A DNA stretch of 64,000 nucleotides from Lateolabrax maculatus (GCA_031216445.1 CM062208.1:7960001-8024000), one strand, 5' to 3'; positions 34,801-49,800 are shown, counted from the stretch's first letter. Made by a program: numbers and translations. Notes: generated from the sequence alone by a model not told the origin.

Positions 34801-37800
34801 GAAGGAACACGGTTCTCTGCATTACTAATCACTCCTGTATTTGGATCTTTAGGAGACAGTTTAGGTTTGGGAGAGGTGGACCTGCCCCGAAGTGGCTCTG
34901 TCAGTGGAACCTTCTTCTTCCTAAGTGTGTCTGGGTCCAGAGTATATGAATCTGATTTGGACCTCTCTCTGGGAGGGTCAAGCCGGGCCTTAGAGGAAGG
35001 GCTGACCTTAGGTGGGAGGTTCTTGTCTTGGTGGGTTGAAGAGGAGTGCTGGGAGGAGGTGCTGGAGGGACTAGACCTGCCTGAAGAGGTTTTTTGTTTG
35101 GGAGAGGAGGAGCGAGAGCCAGGGTTTGGGGATTCAGCTCGAAGTCCAGAGTTTCTCCCATCTGCCTTTAGGGCTTGCAGAGTGTTGTGATTGGGCGAGT
35201 GAGAGCGACTATGAGAGTCAGACCTCAGTTTGGCTGTGTCTGACCGCAGGATGAGGGCTTCACTGGCTGAGAGTCCACCTTCCCCTGCCTTGATTCTGCT
35301 CTGTTCGGATGAGCGGCTTCCCCGACCCTCCTGTTTGGGCGAGCGATTCTCTTGACGGTGTTTGGAGGCCGGAGACATGGGCCGTGCACCGGGCATCAGG
35401 TTCCCTCGCTCACCTAAACGTTAATAATTCAAACACAGTTACACTACTAAAGAGGACTAAATCTGTGGTAACAGTGTCACCATTTAACTCTAGACATAAC
35501 ACTCAAGACCTGAATGAAAAAAAAAATGTAATGTTAAAAATATAAGGTAAAATGAAGTGAAGAGCAGAGAGACAGACAACTCAAGTCCCAAAGGTAAAAA
35601 ATGTTATACCTTGTAAAGCAAATGACAACAGTGATATATTTTCTCAAAAGTTAACTTTGATTAGGGCTGCCACAATTACTAAATTTTAGATGACGATTTA
35701 TTGTCATACAAATAAATGTGATTTACAATGTAATTGTCTTTGTTGGTTAATATTTTTCCACACAGCGGTGCTGTTGTGTTTGGCTTTGCCACTACGCCTA
35801 AATCCATGTTTATTTCAATAGCTGCTTATCGTAATGATGCGGTTGCTGGCAAAGGAGTGTCAATTATTCTTCAAATAGATTCTGAAACAGTGTTTCACGT
35901 GTCGCTTTACTGCACACGGAAAACTTTGTTTGTTGAAGCTCACCTCGGGGCTAACCTCCCTAACTTTACCCAGCAGTTGGGAAACAAGACACAGGAACTT
36001 TCTTAGGAGGAGTTGCAGTGTTTATTCAGAGACAAACTGAAATCTAAACTGTATATTTACTACTACTAGACAACTTTACTGTTATTTTCTTCTCTTCTCC
36101 AATTGCCAACACCTGTCTGCTTTGAGCCACCCTCATTCTCTCTCTCTCTCTCTCTCTCTCGTGCGACCACACACGCAACTCTGGTGCTTTGCATTGAACT
36201 ATTCCTTAAAAGGAGCCACGCTACTGTTACAACAGCATGTTTCCATCCAACATAACACTGGATTAAAATTCTATTGATTGTGGAATCTAATGATTATGCA
36301 TAATGATTGTGGTCCGCTCAAATAATAGTGATCAGACGATTATGTAATAATTGTGACAGGCCTAACATTGATTACTTTTACTTTACTTAGTCGGATGTTT
36401 CTCCTAAAACTTGGACAGTTTATTACTGAACCAGGCAAACTCTGATATGGATGAAGATGGCTAGTGGACCATGGAAGAGCTGATGAAAGATGGATTCCAG
36501 CCCAGTCCTGGGACCTCTCCTAGTAATTCTGGATCTAGCCTTAGTGTTAACTTGGGAGTGGAAACTTTTAATTGCCATTTGTCTGGTAACCACAGACATC
36601 CTGGGAGTCAATAGCATTTAAGGTCCACCTACTTTTCAAGTGAACTTTAAATTAAAACTCTTTTATGTTTATAGGCACCTTCAGGTTTTTATTACAATAT
36701 TTAGTTTAGCCACGTCCTACTTTAGGAACACAGTTTTTAAGGTTGGCACTAACACAAGATACCTGTAACGTTTTCACAAACTAACATACAAAACTCTTTG
36801 TTCTTTCTACCCACCCTCTGTTCGGTCTGAGGGAGGCATGCAATGCTGTGATTACCCACCCTTTTGCCTTAGAGCGACAGATGAGAGAGCAGTACCATGA
36901 CCAGCCACGGACACACTGCTTTTGTGCACACGCTCGCGAGAAGCAAGGCTGCGTGATGAACCATCTACAGCGGAAAACAGTGGTGCAGGTAAACAAGCAA
37001 GGCATGGGAATGCAAGGGTGTCACCACAGAGAGAAAGAAAGAAAGCACAAAGAGGCAATGGGGTCAAGTCAAGAGGTGAAATAGAAAGAGGCATAAGAAC
37101 AACACTTTAAAGTTATGGGAAGATCAACAGATAGGTAGAGAAACTGATAGATAAGAAGAGAGAAACGCTTATATAAGAGAAAAAGATAAAAGATAAATTA
37201 CAGAGCCCCAGAGATGGAAAAACTAATTTGTGCGCACTATTTAGTCATTTGTGCTCTTAATTTTATTTAATATATATTTTCCCTCTTCCCTTGTAGAGGG
37301 CAGCAAACACCTTTGATGTGCCACATTCAGTCAGTTGGAAGTTTGAAGACAACAACAAAGAAAACATTTATTAAGCGCTCCAGAATCCTCAGTATCATAA
37401 AAGTTGTTACGGCAAAACAGTCCATTATCCTTTAAAATAGGTTTAAGGGATCTAAAATACACTTGTTTTTAACAGCCAAATTCCAAAGTATATCCACATA
37501 TCTCAGTCCAAAATCAAAATAAAACTGTATTAAATCCAAGTGATCCGTAGTGAGTGTGAAAGGTAGATGCATGAGACTGATGGCATGAAGGTGATAAGTT
37601 ACCTGCATGCTAAACGGAGAGCACAAGTTATTAATTTATGCACACTAATTAGGTCTATTTTTTTATTCAAGGCACCTCCCAGGCTCCATATGAAATAAAC
37701 CAACCAGGTGGGAAAAAAATAAATAAAAAATTACCACAAGTAGAGAGAAAGTAGCAATTCAGAAGAAAAGACCAACAGGGAGAAAGACAGCTGTACAGAC

Positions 37801-40800
37801 TGAAAAAGTTACAAACCGATATTTTGGATCACTTTCTAAGATAATCTCTTTTATATTGTGGTATTTTGTATTTGAAATGTGAAGTGAAAGTACAAACTAT
37901 TAGTATGTGTTATATATAATATTGTTACTTAATGACTAGGTTTAAATTTCTAGGAGGTTATTATAAACTATTTAGACTACGGTTGTTTACATTTGCAGTG
38001 AAGCCCTGGGCTGGTTGAGGCATAAAAGTTGTCATTAAAGGGTGAAAATGCAGGATGAAAATGCAGATCTAAAGTTGAAGCAGCAAGGAAGATGATGAGG
38101 AAAAGAAAAAGCTGACTTAACATGAGAGCAAGCAGAAAAATAAGCAACTGAACCTATTACTTCAGCACATGGCAAAAATATCCCTTTTAACAAGACGTTT
38201 AGTCTAATATTTAAGTTTAAAATCTTGTTTTCAAAAACAGGTGACAATATCTGTCAATGCACATTTTTTGAAGGCAGTGTCACCTGACTTGTTTTTTTAG
38301 AAACAAGATTTAAACATTGAATAATAGACATGTTGGCTTGTTAAAGATATTTCTGCACTGTAGAACATAACTGCACTGTTATGTGTTACACATCACTCCT
38401 GCCCTCCCCGGAAAAAATACATAAAATGAATAAGAGCAAATCAGGAGAACAAAAAGCTGGGAGGAAACGGATCAACACCTGTGCAAGCAAGCGCTGTCAG
38501 AAAGCAGGACAGACTTACTCAGAAGCTGTGGTTGTGGCTGAGACAGTTGGGAGGGGGATTGTCCAAACACAAATGGGCTGTGGACAAGGGAGGAGGAGGA
38601 GGAGGAGGAGGGAGGAGGTTGGGCGGCTTGCTCAAATACGGAGGAAGAGGGAGCTGCTGAGAGGAAGGGCCCAGACTGAATGGAATTCAGTATGGCACTC
38701 AACCGGTCACCTGCAAACATGGAGACAGAGGATGGGGAAAAACTACAGCTTATACTACGGTTTGAGGTTTCCAAAGGGGATGAGGATCATTCAGAGTTCA
38801 TTTTCCATCAGTCATTCAGTCATCTCCCACAACGCAACACGTGCGAAATGGGAGGAGTTATTTTGCGCTCCCAGGCTCTGGATGGGCATCCAAAAGGTGG
38901 GCAACTGGGTCAGGAATCATCTGGTCCTACTGATTTTATGATTAAAAAGTTGAAAGGGTCTGTGTAGATAAAACATAAGGACAGTAGTGAACTACAACGC
39001 CCAAGAAACATTTGGTATTGGTATTGTACCATTTACAGGCATTCGCCATACCAAACAAACAAGACTTTACAGAAACTCTAAAATAATTAAAACTGATAGC
39101 TTAAAGTCCAACTGAAATCACATTTAGTCAACACTTTTTGTAGTTTAATGTCAACGTATTTTTATTATTAAAAAGGAAGAAAAGGGGTCTTTTGAGATTG
39201 ATCCTTTTCATTTTAGCTGGCTGAAGGGTCGTGTCGGTGTCTGTGTTTGATTGGCATTGAGTGCCGGTGTTACAACGTAGTGAACAGGAGACAAAGTATA
39301 CAAACTTGCTTTTTAGCCTACATGTCATGGGCAGACATTGTGTTGTTAGTGGTATTGAAGAGTAAGGACCACACCAGCATCTAACTAGAGTGAAGTGACA
39401 TACGTTCACATGCTGTTTAATGTAGCTAATTAGCCATCTATCCTGCCAACTGACATTAGCAGTGCACTTTTCCTCTGTGAATGTTTGTTTGTTTGGTCGC
39501 TCATTCACCAAGCTATGGTTTAGGACAAGTGTGTTCATGTTTGTAAGTTAGATAAGAAGGAGACTTTATCGGGAAAGCTATATGGTTGTTGTCCAAAGTC
39601 TGTGGCTCTTGTGTTGTGAAGCAGGCTGCTGTCTGGCTCAGTGGAACCGTCTGCTCTGACTGGCTGTATAACATAAGGTCTCCATCTACATAGACGCTAA
39701 CCTATTGGTATTTTGTTGAATTAATGCACAACTAAAATATAAACCATGAATTTCATTTGGTTTCTAATTTTTTCTCGAAGGAGAACACAGGATAAGTGAT
39801 CTACAGAGCAGATATGTATGCTGTATCAGACAACAAATGCAAATTAATTTCAGTTGGACTTCAAGATAAACCTATACTGTTGTTATATTATCTAGGAAAC
39901 TCTCGTGTTTCTATGTTGTGGCGCATTGATGATATCATTACAAGAAAACTGTCAAAAAAGGGTGTTAAAAAATACTTCCAGAACCAGCGGCTCCTCCCAT
40001 TTCGCGACTGTATTTGGGGAAGGGGGATATTGAGGGAGGGGCAGAGAGGGGTCTTTTCTTATGTATTCATTTCAAGAGTCACTCTTCCACAAAAAGCCTG
40101 TGTCATCAGAAGTTCCAAAAACATGAGCATGGAGAAATTGGACCTTTCTCCATATACTCTATATTGAGCTGACACTGCATCAGTCATCATTCAAAAGTCT
40201 CCCACTCTTGGCACAAGTGACTAGTTGTGAACCGGACACAAAATCCAGTCACTATCCCAACACAGACTCTAGGAAATATTGACATAGAGTCTGCAATGTG
40301 GGTTTCTGAAGAGACATTTTGAAGTCCGGAGTCAACCTTTTCCATTTCATCAACTGTTGGGGGCTGCCTAGGTCAAGCCAAGATGGGGAAATCAACCACC
40401 ATGGCTGAATATTGAAGCCTGAGAGACCCGTCAATCAGGTTGTTCTCCAACATGCTCAAAGAGCTTTGCCACAGATTGGCACATCAAGCTGACCAGTCTG
40501 AAGGTGATCCACTGATAATGCTGCCACAGCATGATGGAGGTGGCTAGTGATTCAAACCTTCTATTAGACGGTTCAACAGGGGCCATCACCTTGACCTAGA
40601 GTTGCAAAGGTCTACAGCCAGTGCTGGCCAACAAACATTTATGAGGTTTCAAAATGAAATGCCACCGCACTGTGTTTGGCTTATTTTGCATTGAATGCGG
40701 GGTCTGCACTCAAAAGACAGCTCCTCTCTGAAATGGAATAAAGTGGAGCTTATTCCATTTACGCCTTTTACAAGCCAATTTATGCATTCTGGGACAGATT

Positions 40801-43800
40801 GGTCATCTTGTATCAAAAGAGCCAAGCGTAAATGCAATCAAGAAGCATTTGAGACGGATTGCGATCTGATTGCTCAAACCACCTTGGGGAGGTGATGTTG
40901 AAAAGGAATAAATGCATCCATCTCTCCATGTGACAAACGTAGTGTTTACTTCTCCCAAGTGTAGGTACATCAAGAAGAAGTCTGTGCAAGTAGCCACTTA
41001 CAGGGTCTTGCCTTTGTTAATGCCAGCCAGGTGACACTGAAATTAGTCATCTTTCTACTTGTCATATTAAAGCAACAGAAACATTTGCAGTCATACAGAA
41101 AATTTAGTAGCATGTTAGCATTCTGCAGAGCAAACAGATTCAGGTGCAGTTCCATCACCCTCTGGACTGGAGTGAGGACTGCACAGATTTGCATTTAGTG
41201 CAGTAAAAGAAAGTTAGAGGGAATCAGATTTGGGATCTGCCTAACAAAGACACACGTGGTGAAGTGTAAAACTGCATCTGGCTTTTATCTAGACACTTGA
41301 AATGACAAGTGTAAATGGAGCCTTTATTCTACAGTAATGGTAAGCACTGTGATAACAAGAGAGATAACTGATTAGCATGGCTAAGAGTCTCAACACGTCG
41401 ACCCTCCCTTTTAAAGCAGTGAGGAAGAGGTAAGCCATTTGAAAGACAATCGACACAGCGTCAGCATGATATTCAGGCAGAAAGATAGACAGAATTGAGG
41501 CCAGCCAATCTTTGATGGAGTAGCAGAATTGATGAGTTCATTCAGGTGATTTTTTCAGTATTCAACCATATTTTTAAGAAAACAATGATTATGTAAATGA
41601 TCAATCAATGATGTTTTTTAAAAGACTAAATCAAGACAAAAAAAGGGTAAAGGGTGAAATCACAGGTATGTGTTCAGGGCCAGTTATCAGTGTTGTGCTA
41701 GCCCACAGTACCCAACTAAACAGACCTCATAGTAGTCAAAAGGAACAAAAGCACATTGACTGGCCCATGCACAGACACAGGCATATGCCTGACATTGCAT
41801 AGATGTTAGGCATGAAATAACAATAGTGGGCATGACACAATAAAAAGCATGCATAAATAAAAAGAGATGATAGATCAGTGACTGATGGCACCTGTGATTT
41901 TAAAGAGAATGACTGACCCATACTGGATCACATATACCTTGTGGATGTGCTACTATAAATTGTGGTCAAGTGACTTGTTATTGTGATATAACTGCATAAC
42001 CAAAGATGGTGAAAAAGTAGCCTCACCACATGGACCCACTTTGACAACAAAAATGGTGTAATGTATCAACCGCTTGATAAGAGAAGTCTCAGTCCAAAGC
42101 ATGAGGAGGGGTCAGATAGAGTGTGTCTTAAAATAAAGCATGGAACAATAAAGACATGGGTGCAGAGTGAAGTTAAAGGTGAAGTATACATCAGTAGTGG
42201 TGAAACATCACTCACAAGCTTTTAACTCTTAAAACCTACTCTACACCAAGTTGACCTCACCTTTGTTGTTGGAGATGCCATAGTCAAAGCCTTGTGCTCC
42301 ATTTGAAGTTGTGGCTCTGTTGAAGGCCTGCACAGAGAAAGGGCTGGGTGGTGGGGTCTGGGCCCCGTGCTCAAGCAGTGCTTGTTCTAGAAGAGCAAAT
42401 TAAATGATGTAATCTTACAATTTATTACATTTTGAAGTTCAAAGATTTTCCCCGCTGAGTGTGGCTTACCATCATCGTGGCGAAGGTACTGATTTCCACC
42501 GCGGTCTCTGGCCAATGACCAGGCCTCTCCTTCATCACTCTCACAGAACTCCACTACACTGTTCTTATCCAGCTGTACCCAGGTCCCCTCTGAGTTGACC
42601 ACCTGATACAAAAATGACACTCTTTATCCATACTCACACACACTGAACAGTTGTCACAAACACACAATCTGTCAACCCTCATCTATCAAACAAATAATCA
42701 CAGCCATTTTCTACATCAACCCCACTACATCCATGTTATTACTGCACAGACAAAACCACGACACCAACTCTACTACAGTAGATCACTCACATGCAAATAT
42801 TCAATTCATCTGATTGACACATACAAAATCCACAGCAGTAGATCACATGAATTTGATTTTGTGTATCAGCAGACACTGCAGGACAAAACTGATGTAGCTA
42901 CAGTTAAAAAACAAAATAAACAAAAAAAAAAAAACTTACTCTAAGAAAGGGGTAGTTTATTGAAAGGTAAATGCATGAGGTTGTTTTTTCTCAATTCCCT
43001 GAAATATTATCATTTGTGAAAAACAGACATAGGTGGAAGTATTAGTATGTGCAGGCTGCACCTCTCAGATCCAGACAGGGCATTCCAGTACAGACTCAGA
43101 GAGGAAACTATTGAACAGCATGACACACCACAGCAGCCAATGACAGCTCATATCCGAAAGAGGAGAGGCTCCACTTATCACCAGGCCAAAGACAATTTAA
43201 AGAGTTCAAAGTACCAAGTTATTGACAAGATTGTTAATAGTGCAAGAAAGAAACAGCAAGGCACAGAAAGGCTCCAGCGTTTTGTGATCAGACTTCCACT
43301 GACAAGTCTCTTGGCAGCTGAATAGGACACCCTGAAACTGCAATGGATTTATAAAACTGGAATTAGTAAGTCAGGAAGCACGCGAAAATGTTGCAGCCAG
43401 AGGAGTTGATAAGACCTCAACGAGTGGAAAGATACAGCACACCCAGAACCACCTGATGTATTTCCATTAGAAAAAGAGATTACATCCTTTACATTCAAAA
43501 TTAATTCAGTTTAGGAAAAAGAGGGAACTTTACCTTCTGAGAATTAAGGCCAAAATCTACTGACATCATTATTACATTACGTGACGTAAACAGACTGATT
43601 TATTCAACTCCAGCCACAAAAAACACATTGCATTATTTGGGGTGAGTGCGTACCTCGCCTATGGCCTTGACCTTGTTGCCAAGAACTAACATTCCAATGG
43701 GGATACCCCTAAGGTTTGGGCAGCTTCTGATGTTGTGACCAGAGGGGCCGGTCTTCACTACCTTATAAAGCCCCGGGCCGCCGCCCTGCCCTGCCCTGTT

Positions 43801-46800
43801 CTGCACCCGAATGGGGGCCTCGTGGGAAGGGCAGCTGCTCACCTCCTTTACGTTCTCCTCCGACTGGCCCCTGACCTCCTGCAAGAGGTGAGAGCATGGA
43901 TTAGAGCCAAAGTATAGTAACACAACATCAGGCTGCAAAAATTTAAAAGATCAGGACAAGGTTCAGACTACAAAGTCCTGAAATGTTATGGTGAAGAGCC
44001 ACTGTGTAGCCAGCAGTGTAACAGGGGTCGTTGTAAAAGAGCAAGTATGGTCAGCCAACATACCCAGTACAAATAAAATTCTATTAAATTTGGGTGGATT
44101 AAACAAAAATATAATTTGTTAATTAATTAACTTTAGGAGGTACTGGTAGGTGGATTTTATTTCACAGAGTCAGGGAAGCTGTTTGTCCCCATTTTGTGCT
44201 GCTAACTGTAGTTTTATATTTACTGGACAGATATGTGAGTGGCATCAATCTTATCTAGCCTAACGGCAGAAAGCAAATAAGCAATTTCTCAAATTCTGTC
44301 ATGCTCAGACGAGATACTTTTGTTTTACAATTACTAGATATCAAATGACATGGATAACTGAAAACCTATATAGATATCGGCAGTGAGTGATATTCCAAAA
44401 CAAAATGTTCCCCCAGATATTAAAAATGCATTTACTGTACACACACTATAGGTTCAATATAACTAAATATCCAAGTACTTGCAGTACATACAACATCAGA
44501 ATTCAAGATTCAATTTAACATTGTAGTTATGCAGTTAAGTAACCAATTGACGATGTATCTACTCAAATTAAGCAGAATGTTCAATTATTTTCATTTACTT
44601 CTTTTCTAAAGGGAGGCATGCTATGACACACAAGGATACAGGACTGTATATGACAAGCCTTTCAAACAAGACCTCATGCAACAGACTGGACATTAGTATC
44701 TTCAACCCCATGCAACATACAAGTTTGAACAGTAATTACTTTAAAAATCCCAAATGTGATCACTGTAGGCGTCTATGAGACAGCAGCCACTGACATAGTG
44801 TATCACCACGGTACCGTCAAAGTTAAACAAAACAGACAACCATGCAACTGTGGTGCAACCTCTTATGCCTGATTGTAACACTGTGGGAAGACTACAAAGT
44901 CACAAGGGGTTCAAGAGGACAAGTAGAGTAACAGATAGATGATAAGATATAGGGCAGTCAAGCTATTTATCCCTCCTTCAAACAACTCACCTGTGGCGGG
45001 AATATAGTTAAGGGGGTCCAAGACAAAAAGCCGATATCCCTGACTCCTTGGCTAGCGTTAAAGACATTCTGAGCAACAGATCGTGAGACAGTCAAGAAAC
45101 AGTAGACGACTCGAGAGAGGAGAGAAAACAGGATGGGGGAAGACGCTCATGTATTTTTTTGGAAGAAAAAAAAAGGGTTTTTGGGCTTGGCTCATCTGGA
45201 ATTTCCAGCAGCAGAGGTTATTTGAGAAGGTGAAGAAGAGAAGACAGAATCTGACTGGTGTCAGATAGGCCAGTTAGTGAAATTGCGGAGCATTGATAAA
45301 AAAGGGGCCATAAAGAACTGCGAATACAGGCAAAGCCTGTCAAAATATTTGAACACTTTACAGTAAGTGCAGGATCAAATACATCAAAAAATACAAAACC
45401 CAGTTGCAGGGGTAGAAAAAGATTTGAAAGTTCACTCCAAACACCAACGGGTCATTATTTCCAAATCCATGACCAAATGAAATACATACAAACAAGAAAC
45501 TTCCAAAAAAATTCCCCACTTGGATGATGTAGTGTGTCATGCTGTTCAGACAGAAACCTTACATGGAAGCCTCCTAGCACCTAAAGCATCCCAATGCAAA
45601 GGTGGAATTGTAAAGCAGTACAGGCACAATCTCCCATTTTTGCAGACCAGTGATTGCTTCATGACAGAAAACCACCTGGATATTAACATCTCATTTTTCA
45701 GATACCTCTCGTTACTGCAATAATCATGTCTTAAATTGTACCCAGTCACATTCCTTATTTGATTCCGTTGCCTATAAAAGGCGGTTTTTGTGGCATGGAG
45801 CAAAATGTGAGAAAAACCCTTATTATCACATGCTGTGGTGTGCAAGTGATCATGAATTGTGAGTGAGGGACAATAGGGAAAAAGAAGACTGAAGAGTGCA
45901 GACTAACCAGCTTCACCACAGGATGAAATTGCTCCTTTACTACCTTTTTCACTGTCTGTCAATTCCTGCATTGGAGTTCACTTGCACTAAACATATACTA
46001 CCTAGGCATGTGAGCATTTACAAGTGTTGTGTCCAAATAAACACAATGGTAACATTATGGTAAACTTTCTGCCTTCAAACATGAGTTAATGCATGCACGC
46101 TCCCAGCTGCTGATTCTTTGCAGTGTGTTAGTTAAGGTTTCATACTCAGTGTTGCTCAAATAGATGTTTCATGCAAGAGAACACCCCAACAGGTATACTC
46201 TGATGAAGTTCTCAATTCACCATGCTTCAGGTACATTTGGGGATTGGGTGCCAAACACTACAGTCCTTGAAAAACCATTATTGTTAAACAACAAAGATTA
46301 TCTCTGAGGTTTTCCCCAAATGAACAGCGCAGGGGCCTCTGTCATTATTAAACCGAGACAGATTGCTCAGGAGGCCTTCTTCTACTTACGTCGGCTGGGA
46401 CGAGTAGGCTCCTGCCAAGGTGCTGGTTAAAAGAGAGGCACCAGGCTTCAGTGTACCCATTCATGCTGGGAACATACTTCTTTACTGTTTCATCATTGAG
46501 CCTGAGCCACACACCATCATCATTGTGGATCTACGGGAAAACAAGCAACAGAGCAGAGCCATGCCGTCCTGTTACTATGGAAACAGGATGGGCAGCGCCC
46601 TCACCACACACAAACACTTCTAAGGCTGCAGGAAAGTCTCAAATCAAATTAGGAAAGTAAATTAAGGTTGTAGGGTGCAGGTTGGACATATATGAAATGT
46701 CACTAGTGCTGTTACCAGAGGGTGGGAGTGCAGATATTGTGTAGGACTGGCAAATATACTAAATATGTGTTGCATTACAGTACGATCACTAGGTAAATGC

Positions 46801-49800
46801 TTTGAATGCTACAATTTTAATTCTAGATTTAAATAGATTACATCCTTTGGATCTAAGGTGCGGTTATCAAGCCTTTCATGTAGCCTCAGAGTGCCTTGCA
46901 AGAGTATGAAGCAAAATAAAGAGCCACAAATTTATAAGCTTTAAAATAAAGTAGTTAACTATTTAGAGAGGTAATAACACATAATACACAGAAGCCATCA
47001 AAGAGGACTCAAACTACTTAAACCTATGAATCTAGACAAAATATAGAAAGGATTACAATAGTTATGATTCTATCCTCACTTACTTAAAGAAGAAGAGACA
47101 AGGAAATAGAATAAAAGTGGATAGTGCTCCAGCTAGTTTACTTATATAGCATAACTTATATTCTGCCTGGTCTAGAATCAATTACCTCGTCAATGAAAGT
47201 GATGGTGCCATTGACATGCACTATGCCTATCTGTTCACTCTGCAGGGAGGGGTGACTACGCACACGCAGGCCTGCGCTGTCCTTGGACACAAATTTGCGG
47301 ACCTGAGAGAAGCAGAGGGGAGATGGAGACTGTGAGCGGCAGGAGCAAAGAAAAGAAAGGAAAAAAAGACAAGAGGTGCAGCAGGAGAAGAGGAAGCACG
47401 ACAAGTTGACGGTGGGAGATTACATGCATCAACCCACATGGAGCCTGCTTCCAAGTACAGGCATAGAAACAGCAAAAGATGAGGAAAGTAGGAGCTCTAT
47501 TTCCAGTAGCAGTTTGTTCGTTTTAATCCTGATTTCCTCATCTCGTTCCGCAGGAAAATACACAGTGCTGATTTGAGGTGCATACTTTTGCTTGTTTCCC
47601 CAGTATGGATTGCAAAAACAAAATACCAAGTTTCACAAAATGATGATGAACATGCCTAATATCAGTTTTATGCATTATCTGCATTTGGAGTCATTTCCAA
47701 TCACTCTATTGATTAGTTACTTACTAAAATATGAGTATTAATCAATCACTGCAGCTTGAATAGATGACCAGGCTAAAATACAGTACCAGCAGTCAGTATG
47801 TTCACATGCGCACTATGACCGTACCATGAATAACCATAATAAACTTTACAGTAAGAGATTTTTTGCCACTATGTTGCAAAAATAGTTGATAACAAACTCA
47901 CACGGATCAGCCCTAATATAGTACATGACCTCAAGATATTATGTGCAACGTATTAGCAAGCAGTTGCTTATTTGTGCATTCGACAGAGTAAAGCAACATC
48001 ACACTGAAGTCCTCTTTCTTATTATGTAATATCAATGTCAAGGAGGTCCAAGCCTGGTAGCCCTGGTTTAGACTGCTGATGAGAATATCTGCCTTCTGAT
48101 TGCCTTGCTAAGTGTCTGAATTCCTTCACTTCTTTATTTTGGATCCCCATCTTCTTGCATTGGACAGATGGATTATAGTTTTTGTGTCCATGGCTTTCTA
48201 TGGACCAACATTTGTTTTGTTTATCAGACCAGCAAACCAAAACAAGAGAGGTGCAAAAAAGTAACAACCCTAAACATTAAAGAAGGTTCCATGTTTCAGT
48301 GTTGATACCAAAATATTGCTTAACGCGGCTTTTAGGGTAGGAGTTTAGTTAAAGTTGTTATAGTTACAAAGTGGTGTTCACAAGACAGGAGAAATTGTTT
48401 CCGTTCTCTGTTGGGCTTTATCTGATGGGTGATTGCAAGCATGCATGCATTCCATAGGTGTGTTTATGTGCATGTTCATGCCCCTGTTGGTTAATCAAAA
48501 GAAAAAGCTCACCTTGCTAGGCTGAGGTTCAGCCTTTGGTTTGACCATCTGAGTGCCAGGTGGTATCATGCCTTTGGGAGGGTCTTTGACTTCTACCTCC
48601 AAACCAGCATCTAAAAGAAAAGATCATTTACAGCTCAAGATTGTAAAAGACTCCGGTTCACAGTCCATTCTGAAAGCCCCTACTTTTTCAAAATATTAAT
48701 TCAACAATATACATGGCAGCCGCATTACGTTACGTCAATTGGGTGGGGTTAGGGGGTCGATGATGGTCTTAAGTGCATACTCTTTATTCACTGTGTGGGA
48801 AATACATTGGAGGACTAACCGGCTGTTCTAACAGACGTTTACTTCGACATACCTATTTCAATGCCATCAATGGTGACGTGGATTGTATAGAGGCCTACTG
48901 CTCCTGGAGTCCAGTTGGCGCTGTAGGTTCCATCTGTGTTGGCACGAATCAGCATGTTCTCACTGGGTCTGTGTGGGAAAGGATCGATAAGTAGATTGTA
49001 TCTCATTGGAAAATGTGTTTTGTTTCTGCATCACCTCACTTACCTCTTTGGGGTGGGGGAAGCAAAGCGCAGCTCTTCAAATGAGTAGTTTTCATATGCC
49101 TGAAAAAGACAAAAGTATAAAGGTATGAACAAAAACACTGGTTGACAAAAAATATAGAGCAATTTTACAATTACAGACAAATTAACAATTTTGATGTTCC
49201 CTAAATCAACTTATTAACAGGTCTATAATATTTATCTCAGCCCTTTGGAACTCTATGAATCACATTTCAATAGTAATCATTTTTGCAGATTTCATTACTT
49301 GTTTTATAATGTTTCATTTTGTATAAAAGTAAAGAAAGAGTAAAAGACATAAATGTGCTAAACAGCGAGCTATTAAGTGGCTCACTACTGTTAATATAGC
49401 AGCTGCCATTACTCTCTTTGGTTGTAGGTGACAATACTGACATGTATACATCTGCAGGTCTAAACTGAAAATACTTGCACTTCCTATAGGAGTCATGGGT
49501 TGGTATCTACACAACAGATCTGATAATGACCAAATAGCTCCCCCTTGTGGAACATCTGCAGCCTTCTAAATGTAAACAAGTGAGTTTGTGAGTGAGTTAT
49601 GAGCCAGTTGCATTAGGCTGACCTTCATCATGGTGATAGCAATGTATCGAGCCTCTTTCACAATCATGGGCTCGTACGTGGCCTCCAGCTTGGGCATTGG
49701 CAAACCTCCAAAGGTTAGGTCAGGACCGGAAGACGAAGGCGAGGAACTCCCTGGTAGCCGCTGCAGCTTCTTCACATTATCAGGGTGCATCGACTTCTTC

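Noticed and set aside
34147..35190. 347-codon open frame on the plus strand
   Set aside because: Antisense to the large mycbp2 coding exon; Ser/Leu-rich mirror of SP/KR-rich codons, no splice or start context, no known family.
39128..39538. 136-codon minus-strand frame in the same intron
   Set aside because: Phase does not join neighbouring mycbp2 exons, which already join each other; composition is not protein-like.
39796..40167. 123-codon plus-strand frame in a mycbp2 intron
   Set aside because: Not recognised as a protein, no promoter or splice context; the region looks like a decayed dispersed repeat.
43047..43325. 92-codon plus-strand frame (RAFQYRLREETIEQ...)
   Set aside because: Inside a mycbp2 intron, opposite strand, with no family match, splice sites or promoter.
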